A stretch of 64,000 nucleotides of DNA from Komagataeibacter swingsii. GTDB taxonomy: Bacteria; Pseudomonadota; Alphaproteobacteria; Acetobacterales; Acetobacteraceae. Within the stretch, counting starts at the first letter, position 1. Every line of letters begins with the position of its first letter. Shown here in pieces: positions 18,497-29,159 of the stretch. The stretch spans positions 1-64,000 of the forward strand of contig NZ_NKUB01000011.1 in assembly GCF_003207895.1 (NCBI RefSeq), in the 5' to 3' direction. The notes beneath the pieces are model-generated. The model did not search any database, was not told the DNA's origin, and worked only from the letters and a program-made list of their open reading frames with translations. A program made the translations under genes and the position numbers.

Positions 18497-20431
18497 ATGC
18501 TATCTTTTCTGTATCGCGTGTTTGTCGATTCATGGGTGGGCCGCATCGTCGCCGGGCTGTTTTTCCTGGCCTTCATCGGCTTTGGCGTGGGCGACGTGCT
18601 GATGAACATCGGCACCGAACGCGCCGATGTCGTGGCCCGCGTGGGCGACCGCCCCATACTGGTGCAGTCGTACCAGAACGCGTTGCAGTCCGAAATGCCG
18701 CAGGTGGCGCAGTCCATGCACCTGTCCGACCCGTCGCAGATACCGGCCGCCACGCGCGAACAGATCGCCCAGCAGGTGTTGACCCGCCTTGTGCTGCAGG
18801 CCGAAATTGCCGAAGCGGCCGACCGCCACGGCCTGATCGTGCCCGATTCCGTGGTGCGGGACGAAATCTTCTCCATCCCCGCGTTCAGGGGGCGTGACGG
18901 GCAGTTCGACCGCGCGCTGTTCAATGACCGCCTGCGCCGCACCGGCATGTCCGAAGGGCGGCTGGTTGAGCTGGTGCGCCAGGAACAGGCGTCGCGCGTG
19001 CTGTTGCAGCCGATTCGCGATGGCGCCACCGTGCCCGCCGTGATGGCCCGCCGCCTGTTCGATTTCGAGGCCCAGACCCGCACCATCGACCTCGTGCGCG
19101 TGCCGTTCGACAGCCAGCCGGTTACAGCCACCCCCACGGCCGCCCAGCTTGCGCGCTACCACGCCAACCACCCGTGGGAATTCGTGGCCCCCGAATTCCG
19201 CCATGCCCGCATTGTCGTGCTGTCGGCGGACACCATCGGCCGCCAGATCGCCATTTCGGATGATGACCTGCACAAGGCGTATGACGCGCAGGCCCAGACC
19301 TTCAACGCGCCCGAACGCCGCGACGTGCAGATCGTGACCGTGCCGACCGAGGCGCGCGCCACCGCGCTGCGCGCGCAGTGGACGGACGCCAGCGCATGGG
19401 CGCAGGTGCAAAAGGACGCGGGCAAGGACGCCGCCGCCGTCGAACTGCCGGGCATGAAGGTCACCGACGTGCCATCCGCCGACCTGGGCCGGCAGGTTTT
19501 CGCAGCCCCCGCCAACGCGACGCAGGGGCCGGTCAAGAGCGAGGGCGGCTGGGTCGTCTTTCGCGTAACCGGCATCACCCCCGCCCACGCCACCCCGTTT
19601 GATGAGGTACGCCAGGCGTTGCATGACCAGATCGCCCATGCCCGCGCGCAGGCGGTGCTGGCCGACCGGGTGCAGAAGGTGCAGGACGCCATTGCCGGTG
19701 GCGGGCTGGATTCCATCCCGGCCGACCTGGGCGCCACCGCCGTGTCGGGCGACGTGGACGCATCGGGTCTTACGCATGATGGCGCGCCCGCCCCGATCCC
19801 GGGCAGTGACGCGGTGCGGCAGGCGGTCGTGGCCCGCATCTTTTCACAGGCGAAGGGGGCGAACCCCGAACTGGTGCAGGGGCCGGATGGCGTATGGTAC
19901 GCGGTATCGGTTGATGGCGTGACCCCGGGCCATGCCCTGACGCTGGCTGAGGCCGGGGCGCGCGTGAACGCCGCATGGCTGGCCGATGCCCGCCGCCACA
20001 TGGCCGACCAGCAGGCCACCACGTATTACACGCAGGCGCAGGCGCAGGGCGGCCTGGGCCATGTCAGCCCCGCCATTGCCGGGCTGGAACACAGCCAGCC
20101 GATTTCGCCCATGCAGCCCGCGCCGGAAATCCCGCGTGAGGTCGCGGCCCTGATCTTCCGCCTGACCCAGCCGGGGCAGGGCGTGATGACCGAGGCGGGT
20201 GACATGTACGTGGTCGCGACGCTGACCGCCATCAACCACCCCGACCCCGCCACGCAGAAGACCCTGTACGACCGCGTGCGCGCGGGCCTGACCCAGTCGA
20301 TGGGCGATGACCTTGAAATGGGCTACGGCAACGCGCTGGAAGGCGTGGTCAAGCCAAAGCCGAACAATGCCGCCATCCGCGCGGTCATGGCGGACGTAAC
20401 AGGCAGCCAGAACACGGGAACAGCACAGTGA
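18497..20431 (+). CDS. ppiD: PpiD/SurA-type periplasmic peptidyl-prolyl isomerase
   Basis: A 644-residue membrane-anchored folding factor. A single N-terminal transmembrane segment (RIVAGLFFLAFIGFGVGDVL) is followed by a SurA_N-like chaperone domain (VARVGDRPILVQSYQNAL, TREQIAQQVLTRLVLQAEI, GRDGQFDRALFNDRL), a parvulin-like region around residues 250-400 and a long C-terminal part. Such proteins sit at the Sec translocon exit and assist outer-membrane protein folding. ATG 18497 puts the membrane segment at residues 13-32; the open frame begins earlier but without similarity. The stop overlaps the trpE GTG by four bases (GTGA), so it is the first gene of the trp operon, an arrangement seen in other alphaproteobacteria. 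Confidence 0.85.
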   Translation: MLSFLYRVFVDSWVGRIVAGLFFLAFIGFGVGDVLMNIGTERADVVARVGDRPILVQSYQNALQSEMPQVAQSMHLSDPSQIPAATREQIAQQVLTRLVLQAEIAEAADRHGLIVPDSVVRDEIFSIPAFRGRDGQFDRALFNDRLRRTGMSEGRLVELVRQEQASRVLLQPIRDGATVPAVMARRLFDFEAQTRTIDLVRVPFDSQPVTATPTAAQLARYHANHPWEFVAPEFRHARIVVLSADTIGRQIAISDDDLHKAYDAQAQTFNAPERRDVQIVTVPTEARATALRAQWTDASAWAQVQKDAGKDAAAVELPGMKVTDVPSADLGRQVFAAPANATQGPVKSEGGWVVFRVTGITPAHATPFDEVRQALHDQIAHARAQAVLADRVQKVQDAIAGGGLDSIPADLGATAVSGDVDASGLTHDGAPAPIPGSDAVRQAVVARIFSQAKGANPELVQGPDGVWYAVSVDGVTPGHALTLAEAGARVNAAWLADARRHMADQQATTYYTQAQAQGGLGHVSPAIAGLEHSQPISPMQPAPEIPREVAALIFRLTQPGQGVMTEAGDMYVVATLTAINHPDPATQKTLYDRVRAGLTQSMGDDLEMGYGNALEGVVKPKPNNAAIRAVMADVTGSQNTGTAQ

Positions 20432-21996
20432 CAGCAGACGCCCCACGCCCCTCCTTTCGGACCGCTGATGCCGCCCAGCGCGCGACGGCCCTGGCCGACC
20501 TGCGCGCGGGCCGGGGCGCCGTGGCGTGGCGGGTGGAGCCTGCGGACCTGCTGACGCCGGTGGCGGCCTTCCTGCGGCTGTCGCGCCTTGCGCGCAGCCA
20601 TGGCGGCGGCAATGGCGGGCATAACGCCTTCCTGCTGGAAAGTGTCGAGGGCGGCACGTCGCGCGGGCGGTATTCGGTCATCGGCCTGCTGCCCGACCTG
20701 ATCTGGCGCTGCCATGACGGGCGGGCCAGCGTGTGTACCGACCCTTCGGCCCCCACCCATGTTTTCGTGCCCGAGGCCGATGCGCCGCTGGTGTCCCTGC
20801 GCCGCATCCTGCACGCAAGCCGCATGGACCTGCCCGAAGGGCTGCCGCCCATGACCGGCGGCGTATTCGGCTACCTTGGCTACGACATGATCCGGCAGGT
20901 CGAGCACCTGCCCGACATGCCGATTGATGACCTCGACCTGCCCGAAGGCATCATGATCCGGCCCGGCCTGTTCGCGATATTCGATACGGTGCGCGACGAA
21001 CTGCTGCTGGCCGCCCCCCTGCGCCCCACGCCGGGCCAGACGGCCGAAGCCGTGTGGGACGCGGCGCAGGACCGCCTGCAACAGGCCCGCGCGGCCCTGT
21101 CCACCCCGGTCGAGCTGCCCGACGGGCCAGCGGGCGCGATCGCGGCCCCCGTGCCGCAATCCACCATGACGCGGGCGGAATTCTGCGCCATGGTGCGCAG
21201 GCTGCAGGACTACATCGCGGCGGGCGACGCCTTCCAGATCGTGCCCAGCCAGCGTTTCAGCGCGGCCTTCAGCCTGCCGCCATTCGCGCTGTACCGCGCG
21301 CTGCGGCGCATCAACCCCGCGCCCTTCCTGTTCTACCTTGACCTTGACGGGTTCAGCCTTGTGGGGTCCTCGCCCGAGATCCTGGTGCGCCTGCGCGAGG
21401 GCACCATGACCGTGCGCCCGCTGGCTGGCACCCGCCCGCGTGGCCGCACGACGGAGGAGGATCTGGCGCTGGAGGCCGAACTGCTGGCCGACCCCAAGGA
21501 ACGCGCCGAGCACCTGATGCTGATCGACCTTGGCCGCAACGACGTGGGAAAGGTGTGTGAACTGGGTTCGGTCAGGGTGACGGAGCAATTCGTGATCGAA
21601 CGCTTCAGCCATGTCATGCATATCTCGTCAAACGTGGAAGGCACGCTGCGCCCTGACCTTGAGGCGCTGGACGCGCTGATGTCGGGCTTCCCCGCGGGCA
21701 CGCTGACGGGCGCGCCCAAGATCCGCGCCATGGAAATAATCGATGAGGTCGAACCCACCCGGCGCGCCACCTATGCCGGGTGCATCGGCTATTTCGGCCC
21801 CGATGGCGACATGGATACCTGCATCGGCCTGCGCATGGCGGTGGTCAAGGACGGGCGGATGTACGTGCAGGCGGGCTGCGGCGTCGTGGCCGACAGCGTG
21901 CCCGACGCGGAATACGAGGAAACCCGCCAGAAGGCCCGCGCCCTGTTCCGCGCGGCGGAGGAAGCGGTGCGTTTTGCCAGCGGCGACGACGCATAA
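20428..21996 (+). CDS. trpE: anthranilate synthase component I
   Basis: A 522-residue enzyme making anthranilate from chorismate with ammonia supplied by TrpG, the first step of tryptophan synthesis. The N-terminal regulatory part has LLESVEGGTSRGRYSVIG, where the LLES element contributes to Trp feedback binding; the C-terminal chorismate-binding domain has FQIVPSQRFSA, RPLAGTRPRGRT, LIDLGRNDVGKV, SGFPAGTLTGAPKIRAMEII and YAGCIGYFGPDGDMDTCI. Start GTG 20428 overlaps the ppiD stop. No leader peptide or attenuator is visible, since there is no gap upstream. trpG follows after 103 bases. Confidence 0.95.
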   Translation: MTADAPRPSFRTADAAQRATALADLRAGRGAVAWRVEPADLLTPVAAFLRLSRLARSHGGGNGGHNAFLLESVEGGTSRGRYSVIGLLPDLIWRCHDGRASVCTDPSAPTHVFVPEADAPLVSLRRILHASRMDLPEGLPPMTGGVFGYLGYDMIRQVEHLPDMPIDDLDLPEGIMIRPGLFAIFDTVRDELLLAAPLRPTPGQTAEAVWDAAQDRLQQARAALSTPVELPDGPAGAIAAPVPQSTMTRAEFCAMVRRLQDYIAAGDAFQIVPSQRFSAAFSLPPFALYRALRRINPAPFLFYLDLDGFSLVGSSPEILVRLREGTMTVRPLAGTRPRGRTTEEDLALEAELLADPKERAEHLMLIDLGRNDVGKVCELGSVRVTEQFVIERFSHVMHISSNVEGTLRPDLEALDALMSGFPAGTLTGAPKIRAMEIIDEVEPTRRATYAGCIGYFGPDGDMDTCIGLRMAVVKDGRMYVQAGCGVVADSVPDAEYEETRQKARALFRAAEEAVRFASGDDA

Positions 21997-22099
21997 GGCA
22001 TTTTGATGGCGGGCGCGCGCATGATAAGGATGGGGGGAGACACGCCGGGCCGGACCTTGAGGGTTTGACCCGGCCCAGCGGAAAAGCCATGATACGCCC

Positions 22100-22696
22100 A
22101 TGATCCTCCTGATCGACAATTATGACAGCTTCACCTTCAACCTCGTCCACTACCTGGGGGACCTGGGGGAAAAGTGTGATGTCTATCGCAATGACGCGAT
22201 CAGCGTGGATGACGCGCTGGCGCTCAGGCCGGAGGCGATCGTCATCTCCCCCGGCCCGTGTTCGCCCAACGAAGCCGGGATCTGCTGCGACCTGATCGCG
22301 GCGGCGGCGGGCCGGGTGCCGGTTTTTGGCGTCTGCCTTGGCCACCAGGCGATCGGCCAGGTCTTTGGCGGGAAAGTCGTGCGCGCGCCCGTGCCGATGC
22401 ATGGCAAGGTCTCGCCGGTGTACCATGACGGGACCGATATCTTCGCCGGCCTGCCCGACCCGTTCAGCGCCACCCGCTACCACAGCCTGACGATCGACCC
22501 CGACAGCCTGCCCGATACGCTGGTGGCGACCGCGCATACATCCGATGGCGTCATCATGGGCCTGCGCCACGCCAGCCTGCCGATCTTTGGCGTGCAGTTC
22601 CACCCCGAAAGCATCGCATCGGAATACGGCCACGAGATCATGGGCAATTTCCTGTCCATCGCACGCGGCTCCAACACACCGCGCAAGGCCGCCTGA
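22100..22696 (+). CDS. trpG: anthranilate synthase component II (glutamine amidotransferase)
   Basis: A 198-residue class I glutaminase that feeds ammonia to TrpE. It shows [17 protein letters not shown] at the start, the oxyanion strand [13 protein letters not shown], the nucleophile Cys79 in [13 protein letters not shown] and the His/Glu of [14 protein letters not shown]. Proteins of this group sometimes also serve PabB. The 103-base spacer from trpE contains no gene. trpD begins seven bases after its stop. Confidence 0.95.
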   Translation: MILLIDNYDSFTFNLVHYLGDLGEKCDVYRNDAISVDDALALRPEAIVISPGPCSPNEAGICCDLIAAAAGRVPVFGVCLGHQAIGQVFGGKVVRAPVPMHGKVSPVYHDGTDIFAGLPDPFSATRYHSLTIDPDSLPDTLVATAHTSDGVIMGLRHASLPIFGVQFHPESIASEYGHEIMGNFLSIARGSNTPRKAA

Positions 22697-22702
22697 ACGG
22701 TA

Positions 22703-24037
22703 ATGGCCAGCAGCAGGGACAGCGCCTCGGCCGCCAGCACCACGTTCCGCAATATCATGGGGCGTGTCGCGGGCGGCGAAGTCGTGGCGCCTGAACAGGT
22801 CAAGGGGGCGCTGGACGCCATCAGGGCGGGAATGGTGGACGAAATTCCCGCCATCGCCTTCCTGACCGGGCTGTACATGCACGGCCGCATCCTGTCCGAC
22901 CCGGTGGAACTGGAGGCCGAACTGCGCCATCGCGCGCCCGCGACCACCACCATGACGCCGGAATTCCGCGAAATACTGGACTGGACGCTGGCGGGCCACG
23001 CGCTGGATGCGGACAGGGCGCAGGCGGCCTTTGACCAGATCATGGACGGGCTGGTGCCAGATGGCGCGCTGGCGGCCTTCCTGACCGCGCTGCACATGCG
23101 CGGCGAGAGCGTGACCGAACTGGAGGCCGCCGTGCGCGCCATGCGCGCGCGCATGGTGGCGGTGCCCGGCATGCCGCCGGGGGCGATTGACGTATGCGGC
23201 ACCGGGGGCGACGGCCTGGGCACGCTGAACGTGTCCACCGCCGTGGCGTTCGTGCTGGCCGCGCTGGGGGTGCCGGTGGTCAAGCATGGCAACCGCGCGC
23301 TGTCCTCGCGCTCGGGGGCGACGGACGTGCTGCTGGAACTGGGGGTGCCGCTGCCGGCGCGGCACGGGCCGATCGGCAGCATGGTGGCGCAGCATAAGCT
23401 GGCCTTCCTTGCCGCCACAAATCACCATCCCGCCATGCGGCATGTCGGCGCGGTGCGCCGGGCGCTGGGCTTTCGCACCATTTTCAACCTGCTTGGCCCG
23501 CTATGTAACCCGGCGGGGGTGACGCGGCAGATGGTGGGCGTGTTTTCCCCCCACTGGCTGGACCCCATGGTCCGGACATTGCAGGCGACCGGGTCGGCGC
23601 GGGTATGGGCCATATGCGGGGATTGCGGCGATGGGCGCTACATTGACGAACTGACGTTGGCCGGTCCCAACCATGCCACCCTCCTCGAAGGCGGGCAGGT
23701 CACGTCCGTGGTCGTGGATGCGGGGCAGGCGGGGCTTGCGCCCGCGCCGATTTCGGCCATCGCCGGTGGCGCGCCCGCGCATAACGCCGCCGCCCTGCGC
23801 GCGCTGGCGCGCGGCGCGCGCGGGGCCTATCGTGATACCGTGCTGCTGAACGCCGCGGTGGCGTTGCACGTGGCGGGGCGGGGCGACAGTATTATCCGGG
23901 GCGGCGCGATCGATTACGCCGCCCTGCGCGCGCATGTCGGCCTTGCGGCCGATGCGCTTGATAAGGGTGCGGTCTTGGCCGTGCTGGAGGCTGTCCGGAA
24001 TTTCCGGGCGGACATGCCAAACAGAGTAACAGGGTAG
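22703..24037 (+). CDS. trpD: anthranilate phosphoribosyltransferase with extra N-terminal domain
   Basis: Transfers phosphoribose from PRPP to anthranilate, second step of tryptophan synthesis. At 444 residues it is about 100 longer than usual. The catalytic part is normal: VCGTGGDGLGTLNVST (GTGGD at 166-170), VKHGNRALSSRSGATDVLLE, NHHPAMRHVGAVRRALGFRT, FNLLGPLCNPAG. The extra length is a second copy of the N-terminal helical domain: residues 15-61 (FRNIM...AFLTGLYMHG) align without gaps to 88-134 (FREIL...AFLTALHMRG), with 16 of 47 positions identical, and both are followed by an ELEA segment. The second copy is the one in the normal position. The start ATG is seven bases after trpG; there is no nearer in-frame ATG that would remove the first copy cleanly. 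Confidence 0.93.
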   Translation: MASSRDSASAASTTFRNIMGRVAGGEVVAPEQVKGALDAIRAGMVDEIPAIAFLTGLYMHGRILSDPVELEAELRHRAPATTTMTPEFREILDWTLAGHALDADRAQAAFDQIMDGLVPDGALAAFLTALHMRGESVTELEAAVRAMRARMVAVPGMPPGAIDVCGTGGDGLGTLNVSTAVAFVLAALGVPVVKHGNRALSSRSGATDVLLELGVPLPARHGPIGSMVAQHKLAFLAATNHHPAMRHVGAVRRALGFRTIFNLLGPLCNPAGVTRQMVGVFSPHWLDPMVRTLQATGSARVWAICGDCGDGRYIDELTLAGPNHATLLEGGQVTSVVVDAGQAGLAPAPISAIAGGAPAHNAAALRALARGARGAYRDTVLLNAAVALHVAGRGDSIIRGGAIDYAALRAHVGLAADALDKGAVLAVLEAVRNFRADMPNRVTG

Positions 24038-24040
24038 AAA

Positions 24041-24931
24041 ATGAACGACACGCCAATGACCTCCCCCCAGACAGGCAGTGTCCAGCCCGTGGATGTGGAC
24101 AGCATTCCCGATGTTCTGGAACGTATCTGTGCACGGACCCGGGTGGACGTGGCGCAGCGTGCCAAGGTCATCCCGCTGAAGGAAATCACGGCGCGCGCGC
24201 GCGAAGTGACCACGCCGCCGCGCGGCTTCGGGCAGGCGCTGAAGCAGAAGACCGCCGACCACCAGATCGGGCTGATCGCGGAAATCAAGAAGGCGTCGCC
24301 ATCCGCCGGCATCCTGCGCCCCGATTACGAACCGACCGTGATCGCGCAGGAATATGAAAAGGCGGGGGCGGCGTGCATTTCGGTCCTGACGGAAGGGTCG
24401 TGCTTCCACGGCAGCGCGGAAGACCTGACCCGCGTGCGCGAGGCGTGCAAGCTGCCGCTGCTGCGCAAGGACTTCATCATCGACCCGTGGCAGGTGCATG
24501 AAAGCCGCCTGATCGGGGCGGACTGCATCCTGCTGATCATGGCCATCCTGACCGATGCGGAAGCGGCCGAACTGCTGGACATCGCGCGCGGGCTGGACAT
24601 GGACGTGCTGGTGGAAGTGCATGACGAGGGCGAGCTGAACCGCGCCCTGGCGCTTGATACCTCGCTGATCGGCATCAACAACCGCAACCTGAAAACGTTG
24701 CAGACGGATATCGAGACCACCTGCCGCCTGGCCCCGCTGGTGCCGCCCGACCGGATCATCGTGTCCGAAAGCGGCATCCGCACCCATGCCGACGTGGTGA
24801 AGCTGAACGCCGTGGGCGCGTCGGGCTTCCTGGTGGGGGAAAGCCTGCTGCGGCATGAGGACGTGGGAGCCGCCGTGCACGAACTGCTGGGCACCGCGCC
24901 GGACGCGCCGGCCGACAGCGCCGCGCCATGA
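24041..24931 (+). CDS. trpC: indole-3-glycerol phosphate synthase
   Basis: A 296-residue TIM-barrel enzyme closing the indole ring from carboxyphenylaminodeoxyribulose phosphate. Visible motifs: [14 protein letters not shown] with the catalytic Lys, [61 protein letters not shown] and [14 protein letters not shown]. The N-terminus carries about 20 extra residues before the conserved start ([12 protein letters not shown]). It is not fused to trpF, and trpF and trpBA are not in this window. Its end overlaps moaC by ATGA. Confidence 0.95.
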   Translation: MNDTPMTSPQTGSVQPVDVDSIPDVLERICARTRVDVAQRAKVIPLKEITARAREVTTPPRGFGQALKQKTADHQIGLIAEIKKASPSAGILRPDYEPTVIAQEYEKAGAACISVLTEGSCFHGSAEDLTRVREACKLPLLRKDFIIDPWQVHESRLIGADCILLIMAILTDAEAAELLDIARGLDMDVLVEVHDEGELNRALALDTSLIGINNRNLKTLQTDIETTCRLAPLVPPDRIIVSESGIRTHADVVKLNAVGASGFLVGESLLRHEDVGAAVHELLGTAPDAPADSAAP

Positions 24932-25419
24932 CGGGCGGGCGCCTGTCACACCTTGATGCGGCGGGGCATGCGGTCATGGTCGATGTCTCGGCCAAGCCCG
25001 ACACGCGGCGCGAGGCCGTGGCGCATGGCCATATCAGGATGCGGCCCGCGACACTGGCCATGATCCTGTCGGGCGCGATGCCAAAGGGCGACGTGCTGGC
25101 CACCGCGCGGATCGCGGGCATCATGGCGGCGAAGAAAACGTCGGACCTGATCCCGCTATGCCACCCGCTGGCCATCGCATCGGTCAGGGTGGACCTGGCG
25201 CCCGACGCGGCGGGCGAGGGGATCGAGATCACCGCCCGCGTGCGCACAACCGGGCCGACCGGGGTGGAGATGGAGGCCCTGACCGCCGCCTCCGTCGCGG
25301 CGCTGACGCTGTATGACATGTGCAAGGCCGTGGAACGTGACATGGAAATCGGTCAGATACACGTGATCCATAAATCCGGCGGGGCGTCGGGCGCTTATGA
25401 CCGTGCCGCCACGTCATGA
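24928..25419 (+). CDS. moaC: cyclic pyranopterin monophosphate synthase
   Basis: A 163-residue enzyme of molybdenum cofactor synthesis that, after MoaA, forms cyclic pyranopterin monophosphate. Signatures are [35 protein letters not shown] and the late [20 protein letters not shown] with MCKAVERDM. The start codon overlaps the trpC stop (ATGA), so it is the last gene of the ppiD-trpEGDC-moaC run. In related bacteria moeA often follows, but here the pyruvate dehydrogenase genes come next. Confidence 0.95.
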   Translation: MTGGRLSHLDAAGHAVMVDVSAKPDTRREAVAHGHIRMRPATLAMILSGAMPKGDVLATARIAGIMAAKKTSDLIPLCHPLAIASVRVDLAPDAAGEGIEITARVRTTGPTGVEMEALTAASVAALTLYDMCKAVERDMEIGQIHVIHKSGGASGAYDRAATS

Positions 25420-25499
25420 CGGCATGCCGGCCACGGTACCGGCCCGATTGCCATGCCCGCGCAGGCGTGGCGCAGGAAACATGAACCTGAGGACGTTTG

Positions 25500-26510
25500 A
25501 TGAGTAACGAGACAGATCCTGGCCTGTCCGGTGGCCATAACAGCCGGACCATGACCGAGGCCGACCTGAAGGAAGCCTATTACCAGATGGTCCTGATCCG
25601 CCGGTTCGAGGAGCGCGCGGGCCAGCTTTATGGCATGGGGCTGATCGGCGGTTTCTGCCACCTGTATATCGGGCAGGAAGCCGTCGTGGTCGGGGTCCAG
25701 ATGGAGCTGAAGCAGGGGGACAAGATCATCACCTCCTACCGTGACCACGGGCAGATGCTGGCCGCCGGCATGGACCCGCGCGGGGTGATGGCGGAACTGA
25801 CCGGGCGCGAGGGCGGCTATTCCCACGGCAAGGGGGGGTCGATGCACATGTTCTCCTCCGAAAAGCATTTCTATGGCGGGCACGGCATCGTCGGCGCGCA
25901 GGTCTCGCTGGGCATCGGGCTGGCCTTCGCCAACAAGTATCGCGGCACGGATGAAGTCTCGGTCACGTATTATGGCGAGGGCGCATCGAACCAGGGCCAG
26001 GTTTACGAAAGCTTCAACCTTGCGGCACTCCACAAGCTGCCCTGCCTGTTCGTGCTGGAAAACAACCGCTACGGCATGGGCACCAGCGTTGAACGCGCCT
26101 CCGCCTCCAAGGCGTTGTGGCGCAATGGGGAACCGTGGGGCATCCCGGGCATGTATGTCGATGGCATGGATGTCGAGGCCGTGCGGGCGGCTGCGGCCGA
26201 AGCCGTGGCGCATTGCCGCGCGGGCAAGGGGCCGGTGCTGATGGAGGTCGATACCTACCGCTACCGTGGCCATTCCATGTCCGACCCCGCGAAATACCGC
26301 CAGCGTTCGGAAGTGGACGAAATCCGCAAGAACCATGACCCCATCGACCGCGTGCGCCGCGAACTGCTGGAACGCGGGGTTGCCGAAAGCGACCTGAAGG
26401 CGATGGATGACAAGGTCAAGGCGGTCGTGCTTGACGCGGCGGAGTTTGCCCAGACCAGTCCCGAGCCTGACCCCTCGGAACTGTGGACGGACATCCTGGT
26501 AGGAAGCTGA
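25500..26510 (+). CDS. pdhA: pyruvate dehydrogenase E1 component, alpha subunit
   Basis: A 336-residue subunit of the alpha2beta2 E1 enzyme that decarboxylates pyruvate with thiamine diphosphate. It shows [20 protein letters not shown], the [20 protein letters not shown] segment, [20 protein letters not shown], the ThDP motif [20 protein letters not shown] to [10 protein letters not shown] and the phosphorylation-loop-like [18 protein letters not shown] 25500 has AGGA about eight bases upstream. The four PDH genes follow in order with short gaps, so the complex is made from one transcript. Confidence 0.95.
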   Translation: MSNETDPGLSGGHNSRTMTEADLKEAYYQMVLIRRFEERAGQLYGMGLIGGFCHLYIGQEAVVVGVQMELKQGDKIITSYRDHGQMLAAGMDPRGVMAELTGREGGYSHGKGGSMHMFSSEKHFYGGHGIVGAQVSLGIGLAFANKYRGTDEVSVTYYGEGASNQGQVYESFNLAALHKLPCLFVLENNRYGMGTSVERASASKALWRNGEPWGIPGMYVDGMDVEAVRAAAAEAVAHCRAGKGPVLMEVDTYRYRGHSMSDPAKYRQRSEVDEIRKNHDPIDRVRRELLERGVAESDLKAMDDKVKAVVLDAAEFAQTSPEPDPSELWTDILVGS

Positions 26511-26517
26511 ATTAGAG

Positions 26518-27876
26518 ATGGCAACAGAAATACTCATGCCCGCCCTGTCCCCCACGATGAAGGAGGGCAAGGTCGCGCGCTGGCTGCGCAGGCCGGGCGA
26601 TGCCATTGCGGCTGGCGACGTGATTGCGGAAATCGAGACCGACAAGGCCACGATGGAAGTCGAGGCCGTGGATGAAGGCATCATGGGCCGCATCCTGGTC
26701 CCCGAGGGGACGGAAAACGTGGCCGTCAACACGCCCATCGCCATCCTGCTGGCCGAAGGCGAGGGTGCGGACGCACAGCCCGCCGCCGCTGCCCCCGACG
26801 CCGCGACGGCAACACCTGCCGCCCCGCCGTCCTGTGGCCCGACGCCTGCCGCCCCCGGCGCGCCGCCCGTATCGGCCCAGCCGGAAAGGGACTGGGGCGA
26901 AACCGCCGAGATTACCGTGCGCGAAGCCCTGCGCGACGCCATGGCCGCCGAACTGGCCCGTGACGGGGATGTGTTCCTGATCGGTGAGGAAGTGGCGCAG
27001 TACCAGGGCGCGTACAAGGTCTCGCAGGGGTTGCTGGACCAGTTTGGCGAAAAGCGGGTGATCGACACCCCCATTACCGAACAGGGCTTTACCGGCATGG
27101 CCATTGGCGCCGCGCTGACGGGGCTGAAGCCGATCGTCGAGTTCATGACCATGAACTTCGCCATGCAGGCCATTGACCAGATCATCAATTCCGCCGCCAA
27201 GACGCGCTACATGTCGGGCGGGCAGATGTCGTGCCCCATCGTGTTCCGTGGCCCCAATGGGGCCGCCGCCCGCGTGGGCGCGCAGCATTCGCAGTGCTTT
27301 GCAAGCTGGTACGGCCATGTGCCGGGGCTGAAGGTGGTCGCACCCTGGTCGGCGGCGGACGCCAAGGGCCTGCTGCGCGCCGCCATCCGCGATCCCAACC
27401 CGGTCATCTTCCTTGAAAACGAGATCCTGTACGGACAGCGTTTTCCCTGCCCGGTGGATGAGGATTTCATCCTGCCCATCGGCAAGGCGAAGATCGAGCG
27501 CGCGGGCACGGATGTCACCATCGTCGCCTTCTCCATCATGGTGGGCACGGCGCTGGAAGCGGCGGCCAAACTGGCGGAGCAGGGGATCGAGGCCGAGGTC
27601 ATCAACCTGCGCACCATCCGCCCGCTGGATACCCAGACCATCGTGGACAGCGTGAAAAAGACCAGCCGCCTGGTCACGGTGGAAGAAGGCTGGCCGTTCG
27701 CGGGCATTGGCGCTGAAATCGCCATGCAGGTGATCGAGTACGCCTTCGACTACCTTGACGCCCCGCCGGTGCGCGTGGCCGGGGCCGACGTGCCCATGCC
27801 GTTCGCCGCCAACCTTGAAAAACTCGCGCTGCCCAACCCGGACTGGATCATCAATGCCGTCCGGCAGGTTGTGTGA
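26518..27876 (+). CDS. pdhB: pyruvate dehydrogenase E1 component, beta subunit with lipoyl domain
   Basis: A 452-residue protein built from an N-terminal lipoyl domain (residues 1-80, lipoylated Lys43 in [13 protein letters not shown]), an Ala/Pro linker and a normal E1-beta ([80 protein letters not shown]). A lipoyl domain on E1-beta is known from some alphaproteobacteria such as Zymomonas and rhizobia. Its lipoyl coding sequence is nearly the same as that of the next gene. Seven bases separate it from pdhA. Confidence 0.95.
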   Translation: MATEILMPALSPTMKEGKVARWLRRPGDAIAAGDVIAEIETDKATMEVEAVDEGIMGRILVPEGTENVAVNTPIAILLAEGEGADAQPAAAAPDAATATPAAPPSCGPTPAAPGAPPVSAQPERDWGETAEITVREALRDAMAAELARDGDVFLIGEEVAQYQGAYKVSQGLLDQFGEKRVIDTPITEQGFTGMAIGAALTGLKPIVEFMTMNFAMQAIDQIINSAAKTRYMSGGQMSCPIVFRGPNGAAARVGAQHSQCFASWYGHVPGLKVVAPWSAADAKGLLRAAIRDPNPVIFLENEILYGQRFPCPVDEDFILPIGKAKIERAGTDVTIVAFSIMVGTALEAAAKLAEQGIEAEVINLRTIRPLDTQTIVDSVKKTSRLVTVEEGWPFAGIGAEIAMQVIEYAFDYLDAPPVRVAGADVPMPFAANLEKLALPNPDWIINAVRQVV

Positions 27877-27890
27877 AGGGGGACCGCACG

Positions 27891-29147
27891 ATGTCCATCA
27901 ACATCCTGATGCCCGCCCTGTCGCCCACCATGAAGGAAGGCAAGCTGGCGCGCTGGCTCAAGGCGGAAGGCGACGCGATCGCCGCAGGCGACGTGATTGC
28001 CGAAATCGAGACCGACAAGGCCACGATGGAAGTCGAGGCCGTGGATGAAGGCGTGCTGGGCCGTATCCTGATCCCGGAAGGGACGGAAGGCATAGCCGTC
28101 AACACGCCCATCGGCATTCTGGTGGCCGAAGGCGAAAGCGTGCCCGCCGCCGCGTCCGCCCCTGCAGCGCAGGCGGCGGCACCGGCAGCTACTTCGACGC
28201 CCGCCACGGCCCCCGCGCCGCAGGCCGCGCCCGCGCCCGCCCCGGCAACCACGGGGAAACGGGTATTCGCCTCCCCGCTGGCGCGCCGGATCGCGACGCG
28301 GAAAGGCATTGACCTGTCCACGCTGAAAGGCAGCGGCCCCAACGGGCGCATCGTGCGCCGGGACGTGGAACAGGCCGCCACCGCACCGGCGGCCCCGGCC
28401 CCCGCGCCGCAACCCGCGACCCCGCCCGCAGCCCCCGTGGCGGCCGGCGCCGGGTATGAAAGTGTGCCGCATTCCACCATGCGCAGGGTGATCGCGCGCA
28501 GGCTGACGGAAGCCAAGACCACCGTCCCGCATTTCTATGTCGAAATGGACGTGCGGCTTGACGCGCTGATGGCGCTGCGCAAGCAGTTGAACGCCGCATC
28601 CCCCGCCGAGGGGCCGGGCGCGTACAAGATTTCCGTCAACGACATGCTGGTGAAGGCAGCCGCCCTGACGCTGCGCCGCGTGCCGAAGGTCAACGTGGCC
28701 TACAGCGATGACGCGACGCTGGTTTATGACGACGTGGATATTTCCGTCGCCGTCTCCATCCCCGACGGGCTGATCACGCCCATCGTCCGCCGTGCCGACA
28801 CCAAGGGCCTGCGCCAGATCAGCACCGAAATCCGCGACCTGGCCGCGCGTGCGCGGGCGGGCAGGCTGAAGCCGGAGGAATTCCAGGGCGGCACGTTCTC
28901 CATCTCCAACATGGGGATGTACGGGGTGAAGGCGTTTTCCGCCATCCTCAACCCGCCACAGGCCGGTATCCTCGCCATTGCGGCGGGGGAACGCAGGCCG
29001 GTGGTGCAGGGGGATGACATCACCGTCGCCACCGTCATGACCGTGACCCTGTCGGTCGACCACCGCGTGGTGGACGGCGCGCTGGCGGCGGAATGGGTTT
29101 CGGCCTTCCGCGATGTGGTTGAAAACCCCATGAGCCTTGTGGTCTGA
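27891..29147 (+). CDS. pdhC: pyruvate dehydrogenase E2, dihydrolipoamide acetyltransferase
   Basis: A 418-residue core subunit that moves the acetyl group from lipoamide to CoA. Order: one lipoyl domain (Lys43), an Ala/Pro linker, a peripheral-subunit-binding domain ([36 protein letters not shown]), a second linker, then the catalytic domain ending with [18 protein letters not shown], which holds the His/Asp active site. ATG 27891 has a strong AAGGGGG before it and is preferred over the GTG at 27873 that overlaps the pdhB stop. The E3 gene follows in the same operon. Confidence 0.95.
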   Translation: MSINILMPALSPTMKEGKLARWLKAEGDAIAAGDVIAEIETDKATMEVEAVDEGVLGRILIPEGTEGIAVNTPIGILVAEGESVPAAASAPAAQAAAPAATSTPATAPAPQAAPAPAPATTGKRVFASPLARRIATRKGIDLSTLKGSGPNGRIVRRDVEQAATAPAAPAPAPQPATPPAAPVAAGAGYESVPHSTMRRVIARRLTEAKTTVPHFYVEMDVRLDALMALRKQLNAASPAEGPGAYKISVNDMLVKAAALTLRRVPKVNVAYSDDATLVYDDVDISVAVSIPDGLITPIVRRADTKGLRQISTEIRDLAARARAGRLKPEEFQGGTFSISNMGMYGVKAFSAILNPPQAGILAIAAGERRPVVQGDDITVATVMTVTLSVDHRVVDGALAAEWVSAFRDVVENPMSLVV

Positions 29148-29159
29148 GGAAACGGTCTG

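Noticed and set aside
20331-20430. trp attenuator or leader peptide before trpE
   Set aside because: trpE overlaps ppiD, leaving no leader, and no Trp-rich short frame was seen.
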